Positions 1-7,291 of a stretch of DNA of 64,000 bases are shown here, in pieces. The notes beneath the pieces are model-generated. The model was not told where the DNA came from. It was given only the letters and a program-made list of their open reading frames with translations, and ran no database searches. The position numbers and the translations under genes were made by a program. Origin of the DNA: Novosphingobium sp. (lineage in GTDB: Bacteria > Pseudomonadota > Alphaproteobacteria > Sphingomonadales > Sphingomonadaceae); contig JANXSP010000118.1 of the NCBI GenBank assembly GCA_025356575.1, positions 1 to 64,000 on the forward strand. Direction: 5' to 3'. How positions within the stretch are numbered: position 1 is the first letter of the stretch; each line of letters opens with the position of its first letter.

Positions 1-170
1 TAGCCGTTCTGCCAGTACGCCGCCAAATCCTGGAGCGCGGCGAGCGGCGTACCTTGCGACCAATCGCCGACCGTCTCTTTTTCCGGCCAGCGGGTCAGCG
101 CGAGCCGCGCCGCCAGATCGTCGAGCTGGCTCTGCGGAACGACGAGCGTGAACGGGCGGACCTGGCTCAT
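1..170 (-). CDS. Epoxide hydrolase, N-terminal fragment (runs off the window)
   Basis: Only the first 56 codons lie in the window; the gene continues past base 1. The visible protein begins MSQVRPFTLVVPQSQLDDLA and carries the R-L-A-x-T-R-W-P element typical of the N-terminal domain of microsomal/juvenile-hormone-type epoxide hydrolases, which precedes the alpha/beta-hydrolase core. Members hydrate epoxides to diols. The ATG at 170 overlaps the stop of the upstream serine hydrolase gene in an ATGA arrangement, so the two are probably translationally coupled. The catalytic Asp-His-Glu/Asp residues are outside the window, so activity cannot be judged. Family assignment rests on this N-terminal signature alone. 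Confidence 0.72.
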   Translation of the reverse strand, partial: MSQVRPFTLVVPQSQLDDLAARLALTRWPEKETVGDWSQGTPLAALQDLAAYWQNG

Positions 171-1498
171 TGTGCCACGAGCTGCGCGGCGCGGCGGACG
201 AGCGCGGTGAAAATTAGTTCGTCGACCGCGGCGGCAGGATTGTTCCACCCGGCCGATAGCGCGGTCCAGTGGCCGGCCTTGTCGTGCAGCAGCAGGGTCA
301 TGCTGATCACCCCGGGTTCGGACCCGCCCTTGTAGCCAATGTAGCTGAAGGTATCGGCCATCCCCGCTAGCGGACCGGCATTGATCGCAAGGATCCGCCG
401 TGCTTCCACTCCCGCGGGAGTGGCGTGATCCTTGAACCAGCGCATCGCGGCGACCAATTCGCGCGGGCTGGCGAACCATTCGAGCGTGTCGATCCGCACC
501 GGCTTGCCATCGGCGAACAGGCTGCCGATCGCGCTTCCCGGGGCCGCCGCGACTTCGCCCGCGAGCAGGCGGCGCTTGCCCGCCAGATTGGCCGCGAGAT
601 AGCGTGTACCCAGCGCGCCGCCGCCCACACCCTTGAGCTTGAACGCTTCCATTGTTCCCAGGAACGGCCGGTCGAGCGGTGAGCGCCAGCCAAGCTGCGC
701 GGCCATGGCCTCGACCCGCTCACGCCCCAGCGTGAACAGCAGCAGGTCGGTCGCGCTATTGTCGCTGACCTTGATCATCGCTTCGGCCAGTTCGCGCAGC
801 GGCACGCGGGTCCCGGCAGGTTTCTGGGTATAGCCGCCGCCCGGCAGTTCGTGCCCGTCGAGCGTGACGACGTCGTCCCACGTTCGCTGGTGCGCGTCGA
901 TCTGGCGGACGAGTTCGGCGAGGATCACGAGCTTGAAGCTCGAGCCGATCGCCAGCGCGCTGTCGGGCGCGACCTGGGCCGCGGTGGGCGCGCCGCGGGC
1001 AGGCGCGCGGTCGAGCGATTCGACCACGAATGCGGTGCGCCCGGGGAGCTTGCGAAATTCCCCGGCGATAGCGTCGATCGAGGTCAGAGCAGCGCTTGCG
1101 GCAGGTTCGATCCCGCTGATCAGCAGCCCGGCGATCTTGCCGTCGGCGCCCACTGCCACGCGGATCCGCGCCTTGCCGCGCTCGTACGCCACGACTGCCG
1201 ATCCCGAATTGGCATCGCGCGGGACCAATTGCTCGATCCGCAGCGCCCGGCCCAATTGCCCGGCAATCTGCCCCGAAAGCTGGCGCATCGCTGCGGGCGG
1301 GACCTGCGCGAGAAACTCGGGCGCGAACGTCGCCGCCAGATCGCCCTCGCCGTTAAGCACCGCGACGACTTCGTTCGTGCGCTGGATCAGGGCCGGAGAC
1401 GCTGCCGCGACGGGCGCTGCCGCAACCGGCGCCGGCGGGCTCTGGGCGAGCACCGGAACGGAGCTCGCAAGAAGGGTCAAGGAAATAAGATAGCGCAT
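167..1498 (-). CDS. Secreted serine hydrolase of the beta-lactamase/PBP fold
   Basis: A 443-residue protein with a signal peptide (MRYLISLTLLASSVPVLA, likely cleavage after VLA). Residues about 45-135 form a small NTF2/DUF3887-like N-terminal domain, and the rest is a penicillin-recognising domain with S186-S-F-K189, S245-D-N247 and a K-G-G motif near residue 388, the three classical elements of class A beta-lactamase-type active sites. This architecture resembles the ORF12/Cpe-like serine hydrolases rather than a classical resistance enzyme, so beta-lactamase activity should not be assumed. The start at 1498 is chosen because it gives a clean signal peptide; a longer frame upstream lacks one. 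It overlaps the epoxide hydrolase start by 4 bp. Confidence 0.82.
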   Translation of the reverse strand: MRYLISLTLLASSVPVLAQSPPAPVAAAPVAAASPALIQRTNEVVAVLNGEGDLAATFAPEFLAQVPPAAMRQLSGQIAGQLGRALRIEQLVPRDANSGSAVVAYERGKARIRVAVGADGKIAGLLISGIEPAASAALTSIDAIAGEFRKLPGRTAFVVESLDRAPARGAPTAAQVAPDSALAIGSSFKLVILAELVRQIDAHQRTWDDVVTLDGHELPGGGYTQKPAGTRVPLRELAEAMIKVSDNSATDLLLFTLGRERVEAMAAQLGWRSPLDRPFLGTMEAFKLKGVGGGALGTRYLAANLAGKRRLLAGEVAAAPGSAIGSLFADGKPVRIDTLEWFASPRELVAAMRWFKDHATPAGVEARRILAINAGPLAGMADTFSYIGYKGGSEPGVISMTLLLHDKAGHWTALSAGWNNPAAAVDELIFTALVRRAAQLVAQ

Positions 1499-1520
1499 TG
1501 TATTCCTTTGGTTTGCCGAT

Positions 1521-1949
1521 CTACTTCGTTGCCGCCGCGGAGGCCGCGACAACTTTGCCCATGTCGGCGAGCATCAGCGTCGAACTGGCTTTGGCCAGAA
1601 CTTTACCGTCGCCATCGCACAGGCGCCCTTCGAAGAAGCAGGTCTTGCGCCCGCGTTTCTCGACCCACGCTTCGGCGAATACCGCGCCGGGCCGCGCCGG
1701 CGCGAAAAAGCTGACCTTGATCTCGAGCGTCATCGGAACCACTCCCGGACCCGCCATCGCAATCGCCGCATGGGCCATCGCGGCGTCGATCCATCCGGTC
1801 ACGAACCCGCCCTGCACCACTCCGCCCGAATGGCACATCGCCGGCGAAGCCGCGTATTCGATCCGCGCGCTTCCGTTGGGGTCGAGTTCGATCACGCGTG
1901 CCAATCCGAGCGATGCGTTGAGGTCGGCGGGCGGTGATGCAGTGTCCAT
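1521..1949 (-). CDS. PaaI-type hotdog thioesterase
   Basis: A 142-residue single-domain protein. The segment HSGGVVQGGFVTGWIDAAMA fits the PaaI/YbgC hotdog signature, where H-G-G followed by a helix with an acidic residue forms the thioester site. Length is normal for the family. Such enzymes hydrolyse acyl-CoA or aromatic acyl-CoA thioesters in the cytoplasm, but the substrate cannot be read from sequence. It lies 22 bp upstream of the serine hydrolase on the same strand and may share its transcript. A second PaaI-type gene occurs at 58264-58719. Confidence 0.8.
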   Translation of the reverse strand: MDTASPPADLNASLGLARVIELDPNGSARIEYAASPAMCHSGGVVQGGFVTGWIDAAMAHAAIAMAGPGVVPMTLEIKVSFFAPARPGAVFAEAWVEKRGRKTCFFEGRLCDGDGKVLAKASSTLMLADMGKVVAASAAATK

Positions 1950-2015
1950 TGCGCGGGTGTAAGGCGGCGTGCGCCCTCTTTACAAGCCCTGCCCGGCTCA
2001 GCATAGGATGCGCGC

Positions 2016-2066
2016 ATGAACCTCGCGACTGGCCTTACCCTGCGACTTATCCGCCCTTGGGCGTGA
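2016..2066 (+). CDS. Putative leu leader peptide upstream of leuA
   Basis: A 16-codon frame reads MNLATGLTLRLIRPWA then TGA, with leucines at positions 3, 7, 9 and 11 and isoleucine at 12. An AGGA ribosome-binding site lies at 2005-2008, seven bases before the ATG. The last codons form the 5' arm of a long hairpin (2054-2105) that ends about 50 bp before leuA. A short Leu-rich leader followed by alternative RNA structure is the known design of ribosome-mediated attenuation of leu operons in proteobacteria. The leucines are spaced rather than in a run, so this is a well-supported inference rather than a certainty. Confidence 0.55.
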   Translation: MNLATGLTLRLIRPWA

Positions 2067-2105
2067 TGCGGCGTGCGGCTTTGCGGCGCGCCTGACGCCC
2101 AAGGG
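2054..2105 (+). promoter_or_regulatory. leuA: Attenuator-like hairpin between leader peptide and leuA
   Basis: CCCTTGGGCGT at 2054-2064 is perfectly complementary to ACGCCCAAGGG at 2095-2105 (11 bp). Inside it a second stem forms between GGCGTGC and GCGCGCC. The outer 5' arm overlaps the last codons and stop of the leader peptide, so a ribosome reaching the leader stop would cover it. A short T-run (TTTT, 2111-2114) follows. This fits leucine-dependent attenuation of leuA; which conformer terminates cannot be settled by eye. Confidence 0.5.
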
Positions 2106-2154
2106 AACGCACTTTTCCGCCCCTTACGCAGCAGCCAATTCCCGAGACCGCGCC

Positions 2155-3831
2155 ATGCCCATGCTCCACGATCCTTCGGCCAAGTACCGACCCTTTCCCC
2201 CGATCGACTTGCCCGACCGGCAGTGGCCGTCGCGCTCGATCACCCAGGCCCCGCGCTGGCTGTCGACCGACCTGCGCGACGGCAACCAGGCGCTGATCGA
2301 TCCGATGGGCGCGGAGAAGAAGACGCGGTTCTTCGATCTGTTGTGCAAGATCGGGGTCAAGGAGATCGAGGTCGGTTTCCCCGCTTCGGGCGCGACCGAT
2401 TTCGATTACATCGCCGATCTCGTCCGCTCGGGCCGGGTGCCCGACGATGTTACCGTCCAGATCCTGACCCAGGCCCGGCGCGATCTGATCGAGACGAGCT
2501 TCGCCAGCCTCGAAGGCGCGCGCACCGCGATCGTCCACCTGTATAACGCGGTCTCGCCCGCTTGGCGCAAGATCGTGTTCGGAATGAGCCGGGCCGAGGT
2601 CAAGGAAATCGCTGTCGCGGGCGCCAAGGTCCTGCGCGACCAGGCGGCGAAATACCCCGGCACCGACTGGCGCTTCGAGTATTCGCCCGAGACGTTCTCC
2701 ACCGCCGAGCTCGATTTCTCGGTCGAGGTCTGCGCCGCGGTGATGGACGTTCTCGAGCCGACCGCGGACAAGCCGATCATTTTCAACCTGCCTTCCACGG
2801 TCGAGTGCGCGACGCCGAACATCTACGCCGATCAGATCGAACTGTTCGGGCGGCTCATCCCCAACCGCGAGGCCGTGGTCATCAGCCTCCACACCCACAA
2901 CGATCGCGGCACCGGGATCGCGGCATGCGAACTGGGCCTGCTCGCGGGCGCAGACCGGGTCGAGGGCTGCCTGCTCGGCAATGGTGAGCGCACGGGCAAC
3001 TGCGACATCGTGACCGTAGCGCTCAACATGTACACCCAGGGGCTGAACCCGGGGCTCGACCTTTCGGACATCGCCGGGATCGTCAGCACGGTCGAATACT
3101 GCAACCAGCTCCCCGTCCACCCGCGCCACCCGTACGCAGGCGAACTGGTCCACACCTCGTTTTCGGGCAGCCACCAGGACGCGATCAAGAAAGGCTTCGC
3201 CGCGCAGGCCGCGCGCAACGACGATCTGTGGGAAGTGCCGTACCTGCCGATCGATCCGGCGGATATCGGGCGCAGCTACGAAGCGGTGATCCGGGTCAAC
3301 TCGCAATCGGGCAAAGGCGGTTTCGCGTGGGTGCTCGAGGCCGACCAGGGGCTCAAGCTGCCCAAGGCGATGCAGGCCGATTTCAGCAGTCATGTCCAAG
3401 AACTTGCAGACAGCGCGGGCCGCGAGCTTCACGCCGGCGATATCTGGGCCGTGTTCCAGCGTGTCTACCACCTCGGCATGCCGCAGCATTTCCAGCTGCT
3501 CGATTACGAGGAAAGCCGCGCGGCGGACGGCACGCGAGTCTTCGCGGGCAAGATCGGCGTCGGCGGGGAGGCGCGCAGCGTCAGCGGGCGCGGCAACGGC
3601 CTGATCTCGTCGGTCGTGGCGACACTGCGCGAAGCGTTTGCGCTCGATCTCGAAGTGCGCGATTTCTCCGAACACGCGCTCACTGCGGGTTCGGACGCCC
3701 GTGCCGCGGCGTATGTCCAGTGCGCTTTGCCTTCGGGCCGGACCGTATGGGGCGTGGGGATCGACGAGGACGTCGCCACCGCCAGCGTGCGCGCGGTGCT
3801 TAGCGCAGCGAACGCGGCATGGGCCGATTGA
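2155..3831 (+). CDS. leuA: 2-isopropylmalate synthase
   Basis: A 558-residue enzyme of the long (type 2, LeuA2) form. It condenses acetyl-CoA with 2-oxoisovalerate, the committed step of leucine synthesis, in the cytoplasm. The N-terminal TIM barrel opens with STDLRDGNQAL near residue 40, which holds the metal-binding Asp and catalytic Arg. The metal ligands H-T-H-N-D lie near residue 245, followed by GNGERTGN. The C-terminal third is the LeuA allosteric domain that binds leucine, with the segment GRGNGLISSVVATLREAF. The start at 2155 gives the usual N-terminus. Upstream lies a leucine-rich leader and attenuator-like hairpin, so both transcriptional attenuation and feedback inhibition are likely. 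The gene stands alone, without leuBCD. Confidence 0.96.
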   Translation: MPMLHDPSAKYRPFPPIDLPDRQWPSRSITQAPRWLSTDLRDGNQALIDPMGAEKKTRFFDLLCKIGVKEIEVGFPASGATDFDYIADLVRSGRVPDDVTVQILTQARRDLIETSFASLEGARTAIVHLYNAVSPAWRKIVFGMSRAEVKEIAVAGAKVLRDQAAKYPGTDWRFEYSPETFSTAELDFSVEVCAAVMDVLEPTADKPIIFNLPSTVECATPNIYADQIELFGRLIPNREAVVISLHTHNDRGTGIAACELGLLAGADRVEGCLLGNGERTGNCDIVTVALNMYTQGLNPGLDLSDIAGIVSTVEYCNQLPVHPRHPYAGELVHTSFSGSHQDAIKKGFAAQAARNDDLWEVPYLPIDPADIGRSYEAVIRVNSQSGKGGFAWVLEADQGLKLPKAMQADFSSHVQELADSAGRELHAGDIWAVFQRVYHLGMPQHFQLLDYEESRAADGTRVFAGKIGVGGEARSVSGRGNGLISSVVATLREAFALDLEVRDFSEHALTAGSDARAAAYVQCALPSGRTVWGVGIDEDVATASVRAVLSAANAAWAD

Positions 3832-3892
3832 TCGGTCCCACAAGCCCGCCGCCCGTTAGCGTCCGAACTCATCTCCGTTCGTTCGTGGAGAG

Positions 3893-3919
3893 CGAGAGAC
3901 CTGCTTGATAGGTCTCTCG
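3893..3919 (+). terminator. Perfect 10-bp hairpin downstream of leuA
   Basis: CGAGAGACCT (3893-3902) and AGGTCTCTCG (3910-3919) form a perfect stem with a 7-base loop, 62 bp after the leuA stop. There is no T-run behind it, so a factor-independent terminator is not proven; it may be a processing or stability element. The remaining sequence to the fasciclin gene at 4028 holds nothing else I can identify. Confidence 0.35.
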
Positions 3920-4027
3920 AATAGGTCCCCCGCCGCGCCGCAGGTTGGTTTGACGCGACGGGGGCCCGTTTTTGGCCCGGAAGGTCTGCCGTCTCCCGGG
4001 CCGCGATCACGTCGCAGCCCGAGTTGC

Positions 4028-4618
4028 TCAGGGCATCAAGACGTGGTCGATCACGTGAATTACGCCGTTCGACTGCATGACGTTGGCGATTGTCACCATG
4101 GCCATGCCGCCCTTGGCGTCGGTCAGCATGATGCCGCTGCCGTGCATGCTGGCGGTCAGCTTCTCGCCGTTGACCGTGGTCAGCATCGCACGGCCGTGGC
4201 CGGCGCGGATCATCGCCGCGATCTGTGCGCCGGTGATCGTGCCGGGGACGACGTGGTAGGTCAGGATCGAGGTCAGCGTGTCCTTGTTCTCGGGCTTGAC
4301 CAGCGTCGCCACGGTCCCGGCGGGAAGGCGGTTGAACGCAGCGTTGGTCGGCGCGAAAACGGTGAACGGACCAGGGCCCGACAGCGTGTCGACCAGGCCG
4401 GCGGCCTGAACCGCGGCGACCAGGGTGGTGTGATCGCGCGAATTGACGGCGTTTTCAACGATGTTGCGCGTCGGCAGCATCGCCGCGCCGCCGACCATCG
4501 GGTTGTGGTTCGTCGCATGCATTGCGGCATGGCGGTGCATCGTTTTGTGGGCGCTGGCGGGAGCGGCGGCGAGCACCGCAATTGCGGCGGCGCCGACGAG
4601 GGCTGAACTGAGCTTCAT
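4028..4618 (-). CDS. Secreted fasciclin-domain protein
   Basis: A 196-residue protein with a signal peptide (MKLSSALVGAAAIAVLAAA, cleavage near ASA-HK). A His/Met-rich linker (residues about 24-45) leads to one FAS1 domain with the H1 segment GPFTVFAPTNAAFNRLP, the central TYHVVPG and the C-terminal NGVIHVIDHVLMP, so the domain is complete. FAS1 proteins are extracytoplasmic and adhesion-related. It lies downstream of an anti-sigma/ECF sigma pair on the same strand, as the FAS1 proteins MPT70/MPT83 are controlled by SigK-RskA in mycobacteria, which suggests it is a target of the local sigma factor. The start at 4618 is set by the signal peptide. Two palindromes precede it. Confidence 0.88.
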   Translation of the reverse strand: MKLSSALVGAAAIAVLAAAPASAHKTMHRHAAMHATNHNPMVGGAAMLPTRNIVENAVNSRDHTTLVAAVQAAGLVDTLSGPGPFTVFAPTNAAFNRLPAGTVATLVKPENKDTLTSILTYHVVPGTITGAQIAAMIRAGHGRAMLTTVNGEKLTASMHGSGIMLTDAKGGMAMVTIANVMQSNGVIHVIDHVLMP

Positions 4619-4620
4619 GG

Positions 4621-4666
4621 AAAAGGGTCCCTTTTGGTTGCCGCCGCGGGGGATTCTCGCGGCGGC
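4621..4666 (-). promoter_or_regulatory. Two palindromes in the fasciclin 5' leader
   Basis: GCCGCCGCG (4640-4648) pairs with CGCGGCGGC (4658-4666), a 9-bp GC stem with a 9-base loop. Immediately downstream in the transcript, AAAAGGG-N-CCCTTTT (4621-4635) is a 7-1-7 palindrome that ends 2 bases before the ATG and contains the only purine-rich stretch that could serve as ribosome-binding site. The first stem could end the sigma/anti-sigma transcript; the second could hide the fasciclin ribosome-binding site. Function is inferred. Confidence 0.4.
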
Positions 4667-4719
4667 ATCAAAGGATACGTCGGCCCGGTGCGCGCGGATG
4701 CACCGCGCGCAAAATTTGT

Positions 4720-5433
4720 TCAGGTGCTGACGACTTTTCCGCTGGCGACGATCGGACCGGCCGCGTGGCCCGTGGGCGAACCGCCCTTGGCTTCCTGCGA
4801 TATCGCCAGGGTGGAGCCCATCCCGATCATCTTGGCGAGCCTGGGATCGACCACCATCGCGCGCGGCGCATTGGCGGCGATAACCCCGAGCGACACCGCC
4901 TCCGATTGTCCTGCGGGGATCACCCACAATTCAGCATCGCCCTTGCCCGGATCGAGGCTGACCGGGGTGATGATCATCTGGCGCAACGTGTGATCATACG
5001 TCACCGCCACCGCCGCGCCGCGCGCCCCGGCCAGGCTGGCGACCATCGGCGCGGCGGCGACCGGCGCGGGCGGCGGCACCGCATCGGGGCGCAGGACGAG
5101 CGCGAGCATCAACGCAGCGGCGAGCGAGCCGAGCATTCCCGAAACGGTTTTCCACCGCCGCACCGCGCTCGCCGTGTCGGGGCCGGCGATGTCGTTGGCG
5201 GGCAAGTGCCGGTCGATCGCGGCCCATACCTTGGGGTCCGCCACTGCCGCGTGCGGCAGGGCCAGCGGGGCCAGGCGTTCCTGCCACCAGCCGATCCGCG
5301 CCCGCAGCGCATCGTCTTGCGACAAACGCCGGATCAGGCCGGCAGTGTCGCCCGGCGCGATCAGCCCGAGCGCGATTTCCGCAGCGAGAATATCGTCTTC
5401 GTCGGTCAACGGGGGCAGCGAGGTGGTTGTCAT
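4720..5433 (-). CDS. Anti-sigma factor, RskA family
   Basis: A 237-residue membrane protein. Residues about 1-80 are the cytoplasmic sigma-binding part (DDILAAEIALGLIAPGD, then WWQERLAPLA). One transmembrane segment lies near residues 95-112 (GMLGSLAAALMLALVL). The periplasmic C-terminal domain has the RskA pattern around DAELWVIPAG. It overlaps the sigma-factor gene by 4 bp (ATGA), the standard arrangement for an ECF sigma factor and its cognate inhibitor. RskA-type factors hold their sigma at the membrane until proteolysis releases it. The trigger is not visible. The fasciclin gene 100 bp downstream is the likely effector. Confidence 0.88.
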   Translation of the reverse strand: MTTTSLPPLTDEDDILAAEIALGLIAPGDTAGLIRRLSQDDALRARIGWWQERLAPLALPHAAVADPKVWAAIDRHLPANDIAGPDTASAVRRWKTVSGMLGSLAAALMLALVLRPDAVPPPAPVAAAPMVASLAGARGAAVAVTYDHTLRQMIITPVSLDPGKGDAELWVIPAGQSEAVSLGVIAANAPRAMVVDPRLAKMIGMGSTLAISQEAKGGSPTGHAAGPIVASGKVVST

Positions 5434-6002
5434 TGCAGGCAATCCCGCAGCTTGAGGAGCGATCGCCGAATTCGGCTTTTGACAGTCCCCAGCGGCAGGT
5501 TCGCGCGCTCGGCAAGTTCGGCATAGGTTGCGCCGTCGAAGAACGCAGTGCGGATCATCACAGCGTCCCCAGTGCCAAGATGTTCGATGCATTCGAGCAC
5601 GCGGTTGTCCTGGTCGGCGTGGACCAGCGCGGTTTCGGCATCGGGAGTCTCGTCCGCGACATCGGCGGCCAGTTCGAGCGCTGCGGTCGGACGCCGGCCG
5701 CTGGCGCGCAGGCGGTCGATCGCACGATTGCGAGCGAGCGTGACCAGCCAGGTGATCGGGCTGGCGCGCGCCGGGTCGAACGTCCCGGCCTTGCGCCAGA
5801 TCGCGAGATAGACGTCCTGCACTGCATCTTCGGCCTCCGCACGTTCGCCGAAGATACGCAGGCACACGCCGAAAAGCTTCGCCGAGGTGCGACGATAGAC
5901 TTCGTTCATCGCCGCGCGGTCCCCCACAGCGACTTTCGCGAGCGCGGCGACAAGCGCCGAGCGTTCGGCGTTGGCGGGGCTGATATCGGGTCCGTCGGCC
6001 AT
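5430..6002 (-). CDS. ECF-type RNA polymerase sigma factor, SigK-like
   Basis: A 190-residue sigma-70 family protein with only regions 2 and 4. Region 2 contains AEDAVQDVYLAIW and then the -10 recognition and melting part ITWLVTLARNRAIDRLR. Region 4 is the helix-turn-helix YAELAERANLPLGTVKSRI near the C-terminus. It directs RNA polymerase to a specialised promoter set. It is the first gene of a unit with its anti-sigma gene (4-bp overlap) and probably the fasciclin gene. An ECF factor of this group normally controls its own promoter; I could not identify a convincing -35/-10 pair in 6003-6166. Confidence 0.92.
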   Translation of the reverse strand: MADGPDISPANAERSALVAALAKVAVGDRAAMNEVYRRTSAKLFGVCLRIFGERAEAEDAVQDVYLAIWRKAGTFDPARASPITWLVTLARNRAIDRLRASGRRPTAALELAADVADETPDAETALVHADQDNRVLECIEHLGTGDAVMIRTAFFDGATYAELAERANLPLGTVKSRIRRSLLKLRDCLQ

Positions 6003-6166
6003 GAATTCGTCTACGCCCCGGCCGGGTTAGGCCACCCGCGCGTGCTGGCCCAAGCCTGTGACGCTGTCAAATCCCTACCGACCGGGCGTTCGCGCTTCCC
6101 ATCGCGCGGCAATGCCCCGATAAGACCGCGAAGCGCCCGTCGAGGCGCTAACCCGAGAGGCTCCCG

Positions 6167-7210
6167 ATGCGCGAAGAAATCCTCGAACCCGACCTGGCGA
6201 TCATCGATCCGCACCACCACTTGTGGGACCTGCGCCCGCTGATGGGTGCGTTTGCCGAGCCGCACCATCCGTTCATCGCGGCGATCGCGCGGACGCCCTA
6301 CTACACCTTCGATCAGCTTCTCGCCGATGCCCAGGCCGGGCACCGCGTGGTCGGGACGATCTTCATGGAGTGCGGCGCGTTCTACCGCGCCGGTGCGCCC
6401 GACGATCTCAAGAGCGTTGGAGAGGTCGAGTTCGTCGGCGGGGTGGCCGCGCAAAGCGCATCGGGGCTTTACGGCGAGCTGCGCGCCTGCGCCGGCATCG
6501 TCGGGCACGCCGATCTGCTGCTGGGCGAGCGCGCGGGGATCGTGCTCGATACGCTGTCGGCGGCGGGCAACGGCCGCTTCCGCGGGATCCGCCATTCCGC
6601 CGCGTGGGACGCAGACCCCGAAGTGCTGGGCGCGCCGTTCCACGCCGCCAAGGGATTGCTCGCGGACAAGATGTTTCGCGAAGGGTTCGCCCAGCTTACC
6701 CCGCGCAAGATGAGCTTCGACGCATGGGTCCTCGAACCGCAAATTCCTGAGGTCACCGCGCTGGCCCGCGCGTTTCCGGATACGCAGATCGTCCTCGACC
6801 ATTGCGGAACCCCGCTCAACATTGCCAGCTATGCCGGCACGCTGGGCGAGCATTTCACCCGCTGGCGCACGGCGATCTTCGATCTGGCAACGTGTCCCAA
6901 CGTCTCGGTCAAACTCGGCGGACTGGCGATGGCGTTCTGCGGACTGCCGGCCGAAGGGCCCGAGGCGGGGCTTTCGAGCGAAGCCCTGGCGGCGTTGTGG
7001 AAACCGTACATCGACACCTGCATCGACGCGTTCGGGGCGGACCGGGCGATGTTCGAAAGCAACTATCCGGTCGACAAGTGGGGCGCGAGCTACGCGACCT
7101 TGTGGAATGCGTTCAAGCGGCTGGCGAGCGGGGCCTCCGGCGATGAAAAACGCGCGCTGTTCGCCGGAACGGCGGCGCGGGTTTATGGGGTCGAAGCCCT
7201 GCTCGGCTAA
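6167..7210 (+). CDS. Amidohydrolase-2 family metal-dependent hydrolase
   Basis: A 347-residue TIM-barrel protein. The N-terminal DPHHHLWD (residues 15-22) supplies the first metal-binding histidines. A central H-C-G-T-P and the C-terminal S-N-Y-P-V-D-K are typical of the amidohydrolase-2 group that includes 2-pyrone-4,6-dicarboxylate lactonase (LigI) and L-fucono/rhamnono-lactonases. Members open lactones or decarboxylate aromatic acids. No catabolic gene lies beside it, so the substrate is unknown. The ATG at 6167 has GAGAGG a few bases upstream. It starts 164 bp from the divergent ECF sigma gene. Confidence 0.82.
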   Translation: MREEILEPDLAIIDPHHHLWDLRPLMGAFAEPHHPFIAAIARTPYYTFDQLLADAQAGHRVVGTIFMECGAFYRAGAPDDLKSVGEVEFVGGVAAQSASGLYGELRACAGIVGHADLLLGERAGIVLDTLSAAGNGRFRGIRHSAAWDADPEVLGAPFHAAKGLLADKMFREGFAQLTPRKMSFDAWVLEPQIPEVTALARAFPDTQIVLDHCGTPLNIASYAGTLGEHFTRWRTAIFDLATCPNVSVKLGGLAMAFCGLPAEGPEAGLSSEALAALWKPYIDTCIDAFGADRAMFESNYPVDKWGASYATLWNAFKRLASGASGDEKRALFAGTAARVYGVEALLG

Positions 7211-7291
7211 GTGTCCAAAGTTTAACTGGCCGCACCGTACGATTGCTGCGCATAGCTCGGTCCGGGCAACAATCGCCGCGAGCCAGCGACC

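Noticed and set aside
167..1498. Calling the serine hydrolase an antibiotic-resistance beta-lactamase
   Set aside because: The motifs fit the fold, but the extra N-terminal domain and spacing fit non-resistance serine hydrolases better, and no resistance context is present.
1979..2007. Sigma-70 promoter (TTTACA, 17 bp, CATAGG) for the leu leader
   Set aside because: The putative -10 overlaps the AGGA ribosome-binding site of the leader peptide, and would make its mRNA start almost at the ATG; the true promoter is probably upstream.
2047..3843. A 598-codon minus-strand frame opposite leuA
   Set aside because: Antisense of a strongly conserved enzyme; no domain and no ribosome-binding site.
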